A stretch of DNA of 64,000 nucleotides from JAGVVZ01 sp964372465 (GTDB taxonomy: Archaea; Aenigmatarchaeota; Aenigmatarchaeia; CG10238-14): positions 62,001 through 126,000 of the forward strand of contig CAYJRA010000001.1 of assembly GCA_964372465.1 (NCBI GenBank). The letters are read 5' to 3'. Made by a program: the position numbers and the translations under genes. The notes beneath the pieces were generated by a model that was not told the DNA's origin, did not search any database, and saw nothing but the letters and a program-made list of their open reading frames with translations. Below are positions 1-8,648 of the stretch, in pieces. Position 1 is the first letter of the stretch, and each line of letters opens with the position of its first letter.

Positions 1-692
1 ATGTCCTATTCCCATCTTTAACAGGAATGTTTGGCGTTGCTGGGTTAATAATAGGTAGTTCAAACCTGAAACAATTACCAGCCCAAACTTTTGCAATAGA
101 CATAAATAAAAAAGAGTTTGTTAAAATTGTTTTATCTGCTGTAATAGCTGGGCTGTTGATTGGAGTGCTCCCTGGAGCAGGTGAAAGTCAAGCTGGTGTA
201 TTGGTATCACACACGATCAAATTGTCAGATAGAGAGTTTTTAGGTACATTGGCCGGAATAAATGTATCGAACTTGTTGTTTTCTGTCGTATCGTTATTTA
301 GTTTAGACAAAATCAGAAGCGGCACTGCTTCAGCGATCAATGAGGTTGTTTATAATTTTGATGCAAAGTTGCTCATATTCTCTGCCGGGGTTTTTATTTT
401 TTCTAGTTCAATATCAATACTGATCGCCTGGTTTCTGGGAAAAAAACTGCTTAAATGGATAAGTCAAATCAATTATAACTTGGTTTCAAAAATCATAATA
501 TTATTCACGTGCATTTCTGTTATTTTAATTACTGGCTTTATGGGATTTTCAATTTTGATAATTTCTATTTTCATAGGTTTCCTACCAATTTTATTTAAAA
601 TTAAAAGAACTAGTAATATGGGATATCTGATGCTTCCGACCATAATATATTTTTCTGGGCTCAGTAACGTGATAAATTATCTATTTTTGTAA
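1..692 (+). CDS. TctA/DUF112-family membrane permease, 5' truncated by window
   Basis: The frame is open from base 3, so the N-terminus lies outside the window; about 229 residues are visible. The protein is very hydrophobic, with roughly six membrane segments. Near residue 60 it has a Gly-rich LPGAGESQAG loop, which resembles the LPG loop of tripartite tricarboxylate (TctA, COG1784-type) permeases. Archaea commonly carry a single-protein member of this family without the TctB/TctC partners. The substrate is unknown. It converges on polB, and an ORB-like element lies between the two stop codons. Confidence 0.6.
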   Translation, partial: VLFPSLTGMFGVAGLIIGSSNLKQLPAQTFAIDINKKEFVKIVLSAVIAGLLIGVLPGAGESQAGVLVSHTIKLSDREFLGTLAGINVSNLLFSVVSLFSLDKIRSGTASAINEVVYNFDAKLLIFSAGVFIFSSSISILIAWFLGKKLLKWISQINYNLVSKIIILFTCISVILITGFMGFSILIISIFIGFLPILFKIKRTSNMGYLMLPTIIYFSGLSNVINYLFL

Positions 693-720
693 CAATTCAG
701 TCGCTTTTCGTATGGAGATG

Positions 721-748
721 ACCCCCTTATTTCCTGTGGAAAATCAAC
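721..748 (-). promoter_or_regulatory. ORB-like Orc1/Cdc6 binding element, distal copy
   Basis: On the minus strand the core reads TTTTCCACAGGAAATAAGGG followed by GGT. This matches the archaeal origin recognition box layout: a TTTCCA-N-GGAAA dyad followed by a G-string. It shares GGAAATAAGGGGGT with the two elements beside cdc6 more than 5 kb away. It lies between the convergent stops of the permease and polB. Confidence 0.7.
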
Positions 749-782
749 GTTTTCTTATTAAAAATTATGCAAATTGTATAGT

Positions 783-804
783 CTCCTTCATTTCTCATGG
801 AAAG
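783..804 (-). promoter_or_regulatory. Degenerate ORB-like element
   Basis: On the minus strand this reads CTTTCCATGAGAAATGAAGG and then AG. It keeps the TTTCCA half, GAAAT and a broken G-string, 35 bases from the stronger element and in the same orientation. It could be a weak second Orc1 site or chance in AT-rich DNA. Confidence 0.35.
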
Positions 805-812
805 CCAATAAA

Positions 813-3521
813 TCACACCGGATTATAAAATTCCGATCTTTTTTCACCATCATAAAATAGTAACTGACTGCTACATAGATTGCATTTTATAGAAAGTGGA
901 ACTCTTCTAAAAACAGTATTACACCCTTTACAGATGACGCCATCAATACTCGTTAGAAACTTTTCATACCCATTCTCACTATTCGGTTCATTTTTAATAA
1001 TATCAAAAAGACCCATTTGTTTGCCTATACCCATTAATTCTGACTTGTTCACATTTAGTGACTCGAAAACTCTTTCTAGAGGGGGTAGTAATTGGCTCTC
1101 TATGTAATATTTGGAATCCACTTTTATACCAAGATTTTTGGCATATTCCGGGTCTTCAGCCCTTTTTGAAATCATACCGGTACCCTGAACTATAACAAAC
1201 CCCACTCTATCACCAATACCAGGTGCTGTGATAATGTTCCTTTTTCTCATTTTTTTTACTAGTTCTACATGAGGTTGAACTCCTTTATATGTTTTAAGTG
1301 ATTTGGAAATGCTTTTTGTTATTACAAGTTTGTTAATATCCATTTTACCTGTTTTTATTTGATCTATTTTGTCCCTTACTAATTTTAATGCTTTGCTTGT
1401 ATTTTGCTCTTTCAAAATAGTGTTTAGAACTTCTTGGAGGATTTCTGAAACTAAGCTACACCAGTCTCTTCTAACTGTTTCTATTCCCTTCGTCACTATT
1501 GATTCGTCATATCCTGATGCTAATGGCTCAAAATTCCAGCCCGCATATCTTTTTTTATTTAAAATAAGTAGTGTCTTAAAAACGCTCTCGATTTTTATTT
1601 TTAAAACACCTCCCAGCTCTTTATTAACAATTTGCGATAATTCCTCTCCTATTTTAAACGCTTTATCAACTTCTGTTGTCTTTGTTTTAACCATAACAGA
1701 ATCCGTGTCTGCATAGATTACTGTGTATTCTTTTGATGTTTCTATTATTAATTTTGTTTTACCTATCATATCCCTACCAACACCTGTTATGGTGTTTGCT
1801 ATATCAATAACATATAATCTTGCCCGTATGTAACCAGAATATCCGTAAAAGGCATTAGCAATTGTCTTAAAAGCGTATTGTTTTGCGTAAAGATATCTTC
1901 TTTTATCTTCCGATTTTGCATTCTTCATTTCAACTTTTAGTTTATCTCTCGTAGAGATCAAATATTCTAATATTTCTGGTATAATTCCTTTTCTGACTTT
2001 CTCTGTAACAAAAGACGTTCCGTGACTCGTAACGTTTTTCTCTATGTCATTATCCTCAAGTAGTAAGGTTGTTGGACAAATATTAAGAGACATCATGATA
2101 CTGGGGTACATGGATTTAAAGTCTAAATAAACAACACATTTGTCATGAAAACCTATCATTGGCTTTAAAACAAACCCACCTTTAAGGCCACCTTTTCTTC
2201 TTTCTTCGTTTCTTTTATATAATTCATTGCTCTCAGGCCTACATGGTAGGACAAAATTTCTTTTATTAAACTCTTTCAATAACAAATTTTCTATTCTTGC
2301 AGCTTCGCCGCCGTCTAATACGTCTTGCAGCAACAGACCTGATACCTTCGACATTTCAAAAAATTTATCCAACATGTTTTTTTCAAAAATTATTCTTAAC
2401 GGCAGTTCAGCATCCTTCCTGCTATAATCTATGAGTTTTTCAAATTTTTCGCCATTGTCAGCCCAAAATTTAGATATTTCGCTATGGGCGACATCTACTT
2501 TAGATTCGCCTAAAATTAGTTTTGAAACGTCCCCCAAGCCAAATCTCTTTAGTTCACGGTAAAGACCAAATTTTGCTGTAGCCTCTTTAATAAGATCATA
2601 GACATCAACAACTACTCTGCCTGGTATAACAGCCTTCTGCTTATTTGCAAATTTGTCAAGTCTTATTGGTTTTTGTGCACATCTACCTAAGTTTCTATTA
2701 ACATTGTTTTTTGCAAGTCTAGTATCTATAAAAGGTAAATCAAAATTAGTACTGTTATAACCTAGAATTATATCTGGATCAAAATTATCAATAATTCTTA
2801 AAAATTCTTCCAACATTTCTTTTTCTGAATCGAATGATAATGTATTGTCATATTTTTTAGTTCTTTTAGCTATCAGCACTAAACTGCTTTTTTCCTTGTA
2901 TGTTGGATAGAATACCAAGCTTATTAATATTATTTGATCTTTTTCTGGATCAGGCAAGCCGCCGTCGGATGAAACAGTTTCAATATCTATACTTAAGTAT
3001 TTCAGTAAGCTGTTTTCTTCTATGTTTAAATCACTGAAAGAGGTTGCTTGAATTTTTTTTTCTGTTTTTACAACACCTGTTTTTACGTTTTCTCCTGTGG
3101 CTCTATACCATCTCATACCGTGTATGTTAAGATCTGTCATAAATCTATACTTAAACAATATATCTGCTTCGAATATTTCTTTGACATTCACGTTTAGTTT
3201 TAAATCATCACGTATATTTGGAACGACAGCCGGGTTGGTTAATGTCACTTTTAGCATGTTTAATGGTTTGCTCTTAAATCCGATGGCAGGAAATTTTTCT
3301 TCATTCTCTATTTTAAGAATAATTCCTTTGTATTTTTTTATCAGATAATCTTTGATTTCTTCTTCTTTTCCAGAATTCGTTAAAATAAAAAAATATGGTA
3401 AAAAATTCTCAAAAAAAACTGTTATTGATGAATTATCTTTTGTCCTACCAAAAAGTCTTACAGTAGGTTTAGAATTAGTCAAAATATAATCTGCATCCAA
3501 AATCTGAAAATCTAATTCCAT
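813..3521 (-). CDS. polB: Family-B DNA polymerase with C-terminal zinc module
   Basis: Replicative-type family-B DNA polymerase of 902 residues. The 3'-5' exonuclease motifs are intact: Exo I DIET at 179-182, Exo II GYNSTNFD at 254-261 and Exo III YSRKDAEL at 366-373. The polymerase motifs are also intact: A DFKSMYPSI near 467-475, B KTIANAFYG near 552-560 and C YADTDSV near 603-609. A degenerate PCNA-binding-like QMGLFDII lies near 835-842. The chain continues into a C-terminal domain with Cys864, Cys867, Cys880 and Cys883, a CxxC-x12-CxxC zinc module that classical Pyrococcus-type PolB lacks. It is the last gene of the orc1/cdc6 - DP1-like - polB operon, 30 bases after its neighbour. I infer that the zinc module docks the DP1-like protein. 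Confidence 0.95.
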   Translation of the reverse strand: MELDFQILDADYILTNSKPTVRLFGRTKDNSSITVFFENFLPYFFILTNSGKEEEIKDYLIKKYKGIILKIENEEKFPAIGFKSKPLNMLKVTLTNPAVVPNIRDDLKLNVNVKEIFEADILFKYRFMTDLNIHGMRWYRATGENVKTGVVKTEKKIQATSFSDLNIEENSLLKYLSIDIETVSSDGGLPDPEKDQIILISLVFYPTYKEKSSLVLIAKRTKKYDNTLSFDSEKEMLEEFLRIIDNFDPDIILGYNSTNFDLPFIDTRLAKNNVNRNLGRCAQKPIRLDKFANKQKAVIPGRVVVDVYDLIKEATAKFGLYRELKRFGLGDVSKLILGESKVDVAHSEISKFWADNGEKFEKLIDYSRKDAELPLRIIFEKNMLDKFFEMSKVSGLLLQDVLDGGEAARIENLLLKEFNKRNFVLPCRPESNELYKRNEERRKGGLKGGFVLKPMIGFHDKCVVYLDFKSMYPSIMMSLNICPTTLLLEDNDIEKNVTSHGTSFVTEKVRKGIIPEILEYLISTRDKLKVEMKNAKSEDKRRYLYAKQYAFKTIANAFYGYSGYIRARLYVIDIANTITGVGRDMIGKTKLIIETSKEYTVIYADTDSVMVKTKTTEVDKAFKIGEELSQIVNKELGGVLKIKIESVFKTLLILNKKRYAGWNFEPLASGYDESIVTKGIETVRRDWCSLVSEILQEVLNTILKEQNTSKALKLVRDKIDQIKTGKMDINKLVITKSISKSLKTYKGVQPHVELVKKMRKRNIITAPGIGDRVGFVIVQGTGMISKRAEDPEYAKNLGIKVDSKYYIESQLLPPLERVFESLNVNKSELMGIGKQMGLFDIIKNEPNSENGYEKFLTSIDGVICKGCNTVFRRVPLSIKCNLCSSQLLFYDGEKRSEFYNPV

Positions 3522-3551
3522 AATATTAATATGATAGCATGTTATTTAGGT

Positions 3552-4604
3552 TTATTCTATCTTAATAACTTCTCTTGTTTTTAGGTTTAGTGAGTATATT
3601 TTATAATCTCCAACGGATATTATACTGGTCCCTTTGTAGTTCTTACAAATTGCGGGCTCTATATTTGTAACTACCATGTCAGGTATTTCTTCCAAGACAA
3701 AATCAGTTTTTGCCGTATTAAAAATTTTTTCGTTCTTTGGAATGATATATCTTTTTTTTAAAAAAATTTCTATATCAAAGGAAGAAACTGTTATTTGATG
3801 TCTTTCATAAAAAATTTTAGGTAAAAAAAGTGTTTTCACTGTGTTAATCTCTATTAACCTTGGTTGATTAATTTCTGTTTTTACAAGTTTCTCTGTTTCT
3901 TTTTTCATATCTAACAATAAAGAGTTCGTATCAAAAGAAAAGTAGAGATTAGTTTTTACGTCTCCTATCAGTTCTAAGTTAACAAAATTATCCGGTAGTA
4001 ATAATATATTTATATCATTTTTTGATCTGTTTATTTTTCTATCCAATTCGATATCGGGATAATAAATGTGTTCTAAATTAAATTTAGAATTCATGCGTCT
4101 GCATTTAAAACCCGCTGCATCATCCAATTCAATGTCATCCATCTTCTCTTTTAGTTTGAGATCAAAATGTATTTCCAACTCCCCTGTCGTATCTTCAACA
4201 ACCATTTGATTTTGGAGCTTGTCTCTTACAATGCCTATTATACAAAATTCCGTTGTTTTAGGAGTTATTTTGTTAATTGAGACTAACTTCTCTAAATTGT
4301 TGTTTTTCTGAATTAACTTGCTTAATTTTTCATATTTTATTGCATAACTGTTAGCAAAATCGTTTATATTGAGCTCCTTTTTTTCATATGAATAAATCCT
4401 CATATCGTTTATATCAATTCTTTCCTCTGTTCTATTTTTAATTTTCTTTATATGATCCTGAGTCACTATAAATGGTCGTGGATTCAGCTTATTTATTTCA
4501 TTAATAATAAACTGTGGTTCTGATATTACTAATGGCAACACGTCTTTTGATATTTGAAAACCGTTATCCAGAAATAATTTTACTGCTTCTCGTTCATCCA
4601 TCAT
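3552..4604 (-). CDS. DP1-like polymerase B subunit with inactivated phosphoesterase
   Basis: Homolog of the small subunit (DP1) of archaeal DNA polymerase D, 350 residues where DP1 is usually longer. An N-terminal helical region precedes an OB fold at about 118-186, including VVEDTTGELEIHF. A phosphoesterase-like region follows from about 198 to the end. In active DP1 the first metal motif reads like SDIHVGS; here it is LLLPDNF (201-207). The terminal GHVH motif is replaced by TNIEP within IPDMVVTNIEP (307-317), although the flanking IPD and YKG..ISVG strands align. I see no GDxxD or GNHD motif. The nuclease is therefore probably dead, as in eukaryotic Pol alpha/delta/epsilon B subunits. Its ATG overlaps the cdc6 stop (ATGA), implying translational coupling, and polB follows. 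I assume the genome's genuine PolD genes lie elsewhere; none is seen here. Confidence 0.8.
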   Translation of the reverse strand: MMDEREAVKLFLDNGFQISKDVLPLVISEPQFIINEINKLNPRPFIVTQDHIKKIKNRTEERIDINDMRIYSYEKKELNINDFANSYAIKYEKLSKLIQKNNNLEKLVSINKITPKTTEFCIIGIVRDKLQNQMVVEDTTGELEIHFDLKLKEKMDDIELDDAAGFKCRRMNSKFNLEHIYYPDIELDRKINRSKNDINILLLPDNFVNLELIGDVKTNLYFSFDTNSLLLDMKKETEKLVKTEINQPRLIEINTVKTLFLPKIFYERHQITVSSFDIEIFLKKRYIIPKNEKIFNTAKTDFVLEEIPDMVVTNIEPAICKNYKGTSIISVGDYKIYSLNLKTREVIKIE

Positions 4605-5809
4605 ATCACTAAATCCTGATTTAATATGTCTTTTATCCTCTCTTTTACTGTTTGTGATAAACTGAGTTTTATTTCACGTGTTCTGCCATATCTCCCTAAA
4701 GAAACTATTTTTGCATTGATTATACCAGTCATGTCCAACTCAGAAATTAAATCAGAAATTCTTCTTTGAGTTAATGGATATAAACCTGCTTCTTTACATT
4801 TGTTCTCGTAAATTCCATAAATATCACCTGTTTGTATATCCTCTCTTTTTTGGTCAACCAATTGAATTGTAGACCATAAAACAATTTTTGTTTGTTTTGG
4901 TAATGATTTTACAGACTCTATTATCCTGTCATAATCTATTTTATCCTGAGCAAAATCAACGTGTTTTTCTGTTATTTTTGACTCGTTGCCTCTCTCAACA
5001 ATTTCACCAGCTACTCTAAGTAGATCTAATGCTCTTCTAGCATCACCGTGCTCTTGAGCTGCAAGCGCGGCACACTTGGGTATAACTTCTTCTGATAATA
5101 CATTTGGATGAAATCCTATTTCAGCTCTATGCTTAAGTATGTCCTGTAATTCCAAAGCATTATAAGGTGGGAACAGCAATTCTTCCTCGCTTAGAGAGCT
5201 TTTTACACGCGGATCTAATATGTCTATAAAATGAAGGTCATTCGTTATTCCTATTATAGCCATTTTAGCCTTTTTCAGTTCTTGGTTTACTCTAGTAAAA
5301 TTGTAAAGAAAACTATCACCCATCTTTTCAACAAGGTTGTCTACTTCATCCAGAATAACTATTACTACCCAGTCTTTTGAGTCAATAATATTAAAAAATG
5401 TTTGGTAAACGGTTTCCGTGGGAAGACCTGTAGCAGGAACTTCTTCTCCTAACAATCTGATTAACTCGGCAATTAACCTGTATTCTGTATCAGCAACCTT
5501 CTTCATCTTACAGTTAATATAAAGCATCTTAACAAGATTTATGCCTTGGTGCGACATTTTTTCAAGTTCGTCACCAACATATCTAGCACAAAGGGTTTTT
5601 CCCGTGCCAGTGAGGCCATAAATAAAAATGTTGGATGGTCTACCGCCTTTTAGAGATGGGGCTAAAATAGATGCAAGTGTATTTATTTGCTCATTTCTAT
5701 GGGGAATTGTTTCGGGGGTAAAATGAGATGTTAACGCGTCTCTATTATTGAATAAGGGCACTGATTTTGTTATAAATTCTTGAAAAATTGTTTGGATATT
5801 ACGAGGCAT
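4601..5809 (-). CDS. cdc6: Orc1/Cdc6 replication initiator
   Basis: Origin recognition and helicase-loading AAA+ ATPase of 402 residues, a typical length. Walker A is GLTGTGKT near 64-71 and Walker B is VILDEVDN near 150-157. The sensor and lid region contains HGDARRALDLLR. A C-terminal winged helix (about 300-400, with PLTQRRISDLISELDMTGII) would contact ORB DNA. It is divergent from the origin region immediately upstream, which carries two ORB elements, and it heads the operon with the DP1-like subunit and polB. An initiator gene beside its own origin is the common archaeal arrangement. Confidence 0.96.
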   Translation of the reverse strand: MPRNIQTIFQEFITKSVPLFNNRDALTSHFTPETIPHRNEQINTLASILAPSLKGGRPSNIFIYGLTGTGKTLCARYVGDELEKMSHQGINLVKMLYINCKMKKVADTEYRLIAELIRLLGEEVPATGLPTETVYQTFFNIIDSKDWVVIVILDEVDNLVEKMGDSFLYNFTRVNQELKKAKMAIIGITNDLHFIDILDPRVKSSLSEEELLFPPYNALELQDILKHRAEIGFHPNVLSEEVIPKCAALAAQEHGDARRALDLLRVAGEIVERGNESKITEKHVDFAQDKIDYDRIIESVKSLPKQTKIVLWSTIQLVDQKREDIQTGDIYGIYENKCKEAGLYPLTQRRISDLISELDMTGIINAKIVSLGRYGRTREIKLSLSQTVKERIKDILNQDLVI

Positions 5810-5869
5810 AATACTTATTTTTCCTGATGAAATAAAGCTTTTTCTATTGGAAAATATATAATCCCTCCC

Positions 5870-5892
5870 ACCCCCTTATTTCCATTGTAAAC
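5870..5892 (-). promoter_or_regulatory. ORB element, cdc6-proximal
   Basis: On the minus strand this reads GTTTACAATGGAAATAAGGG followed by GGT. It contains the GGAAATAAGGGGGT core shared with the other copies and a partial TTTCCA arm (TTTACA). It probably binds Orc1/Cdc6 and may also autoregulate cdc6, whose start is 61 bases away. Confidence 0.8.
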
Positions 5893-6149
5893 ATATAATT
5901 AACATATTTACAATTATAACAGTATTATAATTAATTTAATAGTTCGGAAAGTAAACAAAAATTGACCTTATAAATTAAGTTGAAAGAGACCTTTACGACC
6001 CAAAATATGTGATTTTAATGAAAATAAAGGTTTTAGACCCAAAAAAACAATTTTACATTAGTTTTATAAAAGTCTTGAAAGTAGTTTTTTTTGAATTCCG
6101 TAAACAGCAATTGGAAATGTAGTCAAAAACCAACTAAACACATTGTTAC

Positions 6150-6172
6150 TCTTTCATAGGAAATAAGGGGGT
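6150..6172 (+). promoter_or_regulatory. ORB element, inverted partner
   Basis: The plus strand carries TTTCATAGGAAATAAGGGGG followed by T. Its G-string core is identical to the other two strong copies and its orientation is opposite to the cdc6-proximal one. It ends 5 bases before the stop codon of the phosphoesterase gene. Confidence 0.8.
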
Positions 6173-6176
6173 GACA

Positions 6177-6863
6177 TTATTTTTCTGTTAGATTAAACAC
6201 ATTACCTTCTGCTATATTATCTTTTATAGAAATTAACCCAAAATAGCCTTCTGATATTCTACCCGGGTTCAGTAGTAACGTACTTCCTATACGGTCTACT
6301 CCTCTGGCTTCATGAATATGAGCAGAAACAGATGCCAGCGGTCTTTTCATTTCAATAAAATCCCTTATTACTTTTGATCCAACATGTGCGCCTGCGGATA
6401 CCATATCTAATCTAGTATTTAACGGGGGCATATGAGTTAATTGTATTTTTTTTGCCACGTTCTTGACATCATTCCACCCTCTTTCTAAATTATTTTTTAA
6501 TTCTTCCTCTGTTGGTTCTATATTCGTATTAAAAGGTGTTTTTGCTCCACCATAGCCATAAAACCCCACATCCTTTAAAACAACACCCTTGCCGTGTATG
6601 CTTATATTTTCCCTTGTTATTATATCCACAACCTTTAACGTATCATTGTTTCCGGGCACACAAAAAATAGGCTTCTTAAGCAATTTTAATTCCTCTATTA
6701 TTAATGATGCTATCTCTTCTTGAGTGAATCCCTTAGGTGTGGTTACGTCTGTAAAGTCCCCCGTATATAAAACGGCATCAAAATTAAACCTTTTTAATTT
6801 TTCTAAAAAAATTAACATGTTTTCTATATCGTTATGATTATCTCCTATTGCTATAATATTCAT
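6177..6863 (-). CDS. Calcineurin-like metallophosphoesterase
   Basis: A 228-residue phosphoesterase of the YfcE/archaeal Icc type. Motifs in order are GDNHND at 7-12, GDFTDV near 35-40, GNNDTL near 91-96, THMPPL near 144-149 and SAHIHEARG near 181-189. Together these form the full dinuclear metal site, in contrast to the dead phosphoesterase fold across the origin. The substrate is unknown. The gene starts 8 bases after the small nuclease gene, so the two are probably cotranscribed. Confidence 0.85.
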   Translation of the reverse strand: MNIIAIGDNHNDIENMLIFLEKLKRFNFDAVLYTGDFTDVTTPKGFTQEEIASLIIEELKLLKKPIFCVPGNNDTLKVVDIITRENISIHGKGVVLKDVGFYGYGGAKTPFNTNIEPTEEELKNNLERGWNDVKNVAKKIQLTHMPPLNTRLDMVSAGAHVGSKVIRDFIEMKRPLASVSAHIHEARGVDRIGSTLLLNPGRISEGYFGLISIKDNIAEGNVFNLTEK

Positions 6864-6870
6864 ACAATCA

Positions 6871-7173
6871 CTATAACCTTTCTATTACAAATTCCTTTTT
6901 CTTTCCGAATTTAAGCCATATTTCAACTGGTATTTTGTGTTCTTCTCCGAGTTTCTTTATCAAATCTAACTGATCCTTTTCTCTTGGATTTGGGTAATAT
7001 TTGTTTTTTTTAGTTCCTTTAATCTCAACAATTTTTTCTATTCTATCTTCATTGGGTTTTAGTACAATAAAATCAGATGACTGCCCTATGCTCATTTTTA
7101 TAACATTTTGTCTTCCATATTTTTTACTCAATTCCTTTTTTGCTAAATATTCTGAATAATATCCTTTCCTCAT
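6871..7173 (-). CDS. Small PD-(D/E)XK nuclease, Hjc-like
   Basis: A 100-residue protein with the layout of the Holliday-junction resolvase/endonuclease superfamily. It has an N-terminal helix YYSEYLAKKEL with a conserved Glu, then DFIVLKP with the catalytic Asp near 34, then the VEIKGTKK strand carrying ExK near 48-50. It is shorter than typical Hjc (about 120-130 residues). It may be a Hjc-like resolvase or another small nuclease of this fold. It lies beside the predicted origin and is divergent from the CBS gene. Confidence 0.6.
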   Translation of the reverse strand: MRKGYYSEYLAKKELSKKYGRQNVIKMSIGQSSDFIVLKPNEDRIEKIVEIKGTKKNKYYPNPREKDQLDLIKKLGEEHKIPVEIWLKFGKKKEFVIERL

Positions 7174-7222
7174 TTAATCACAATATTATTAAATATTAAT
7201 AAAAATAAATTGAATTGGTAAA

Positions 7223-7798
7223 ATGAAGAAAAAAATACAGTTGTTATTTGGTAGGTTTTTTTCTAGAAACAGTCTTTTAGTAAAAGACATTATGATAAAA
7301 AACCCACTTAGAATCAATAGTGAAGAAAATGTTCAGAAAGCCGCTAAATTAATGTCGGACCATAGGATAGGCACAGTTGTTGTCGTAAAGAACAAACAAC
7401 CAATAGGCATCTTGACAGATACAGATTTAACCAAAAAAATTGTTTCTATATCCAAAGACCCCGCCAAAGTTAAAGTTTCGGAGATAATGTCATCCCCTCT
7501 GATATTTTCATCATCAGGTGACAAGATTGTTGATGTTGCATCTAAAATGAAAAAACACAGAATAAAAAGAATTCCAATAATTGATAATGGTGATTTGGTT
7601 GGTATTTTGACCACCACTGACATCGCAAGAAACGTTCCAGAAATGCTGGATCTGTTGGAAGCAAGACTTTTAATGAGAGATAGTCAACCTACAATAGAAG
7701 AATCAACTACCTCAGGCATCTGTGAGGAATGTGGTAATTATTCTAGTAATTTAATTTTTCAGAACGATGAATGGTTATGTGAAGATTGTAAGGAATAA
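7223..7798 (+). CDS. CBS-domain pair protein with C-terminal zinc ribbon
   Basis: A 191-residue protein with two CBS repeats (about 18-75 and 85-145), each ending in the usual GILT(D/T)TD(L/I) strand, followed by a zinc ribbon CEECGNY...CEDC at the C-terminus. CBS pairs bind adenine nucleotides or SAM and regulate partners. The ribbon suggests protein or nucleic acid contact. A four-CBS protein follows 43 bases downstream in the same direction. Confidence 0.85.
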   Translation: MKKKIQLLFGRFFSRNSLLVKDIMIKNPLRINSEENVQKAAKLMSDHRIGTVVVVKNKQPIGILTDTDLTKKIVSISKDPAKVKVSEIMSSPLIFSSSGDKIVDVASKMKKHRIKRIPIIDNGDLVGILTTTDIARNVPEMLDLLEARLLMRDSQPTIEESTTSGICEECGNYSSNLIFQNDEWLCEDCKE

Positions 7799-7841
7799 TA
7801 AATCAATAATTATTCATAAAACAAGTATATACTAGATTCAA

Positions 7842-8648
7842 ATGACTAATCTTTTACAAACAGTTAATTTTGATAGACCTGTTATCGACTACTCTAAAAC
7901 TAGTGTGGAGTTTGTCAACCACAATGAGTCTATACATAAAGTTGTTGACAAAATCATAAAAACAGGATATAGAAGATTTCCAGTCTTGGAGATAAGAAGA
8001 TTTCCGATCAGAAAGAACAGAGTTTTGGGAATAGTAACGGCAATGGATATATTAGATGCTTTTCTTAGAGGAGTTGATTTCAATTCACCGGTATCGCTTA
8101 TAATGTCTAGAGACGTAGTTACGTGTAACTTACATGAACCACTGGAAATCGTTGTTAAAAGATTTAAATTTGCCAGAAGAGGGGGGTTTCCAATAGTAGA
8201 TGATAAAACAGAATTAAAGGGATTAATCACGGAACATGATATCGTGAATTTGATTAAAAACCATATATTTGACGTGAAAATAAAAGACATTATGACAAGA
8301 AAACCGTTTTATATAAACCCAACAAGTTTTTATAGTTGTTTAAACTCTATGGTTAATACAAAATACAGAAAACTACCAATAGTAGAAAATAAAAAATTAT
8401 ATGGTTTGGTTACAGATAGATTATGTTTAGATATAATGAGAAAAACAAAATTTCAAAAAAATGAAATGTATTTTTCTGTCAAAGAGGTAATGATTAAAAA
8501 AATATTTACTATAGATCCTGAGAGCGATATAAAACAAGCTATTGAGCTAATGAGAAACAATAGAATAGGTGGTCTTATTGTTGTTGAGGACAACGCGCTC
8601 AAGGGGATCATAACTGAGAGAGATATATTGGATAAAATATTATGTTAA
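7842..8648 (+). CDS. Four-CBS-domain protein
   Basis: A 268-residue protein made of two Bateman modules. Repeats centre on GIVTAMDI, GLITEHDI, GLVTDRLC and GIITERDI, with no other recognisable domain. The third repeat has a degenerate ending (TDRLC). The length is normal for archaeal stand-alone nucleotide-sensing CBS proteins. Its end overlaps the Toprim gene by 7 bases, and that gene overlaps dnaG, so it may belong to the same transcription unit. Confidence 0.85.
   Translation: MTNLLQTVNFDRPVIDYSKTSVEFVNHNESIHKVVDKIIKTGYRRFPVLEIRRFPIRKNRVLGIVTAMDILDAFLRGVDFNSPVSLIMSRDVVTCNLHEPLEIVVKRFKFARRGGFPIVDDKTELKGLITEHDIVNLIKNHIFDVKIKDIMTRKPFYINPTSFYSCLNSMVNTKYRKLPIVENKKLYGLVTDRLCLDIMRKTKFQKNEMYFSVKEVMIKKIFTIDPESDIKQAIELMRNNRIGGLIVVEDNALKGIITERDILDKILC

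Larger units (their letters stand above)
5810..6176 (+). other. Probable replication origin (intergenic, ORB-flanked, AT-rich)
   Basis: This gene-free stretch lies between the cdc6 start and the 3' end of the phosphoesterase gene. It holds two inverted ORB-type elements, at 5870-5892 (minus) and 6150-6172 (plus), whose G-strings point outward. The roughly 257 bases between them are extremely AT-rich and make a plausible unwinding element. GACCCAAAA occurs twice inside, from 5997 and from 6036. The cdc6 promoter must also lie here. The origin call combines the ORB match with the gene context; no replication evidence is available from sequence alone. Confidence 0.8.

Noticed and set aside
5821..5860. 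Additional ORB element near the cdc6 start (TTTCTATTGGAAAAT)
   Set aside because: It lacks the G-string that marks the three strong copies.
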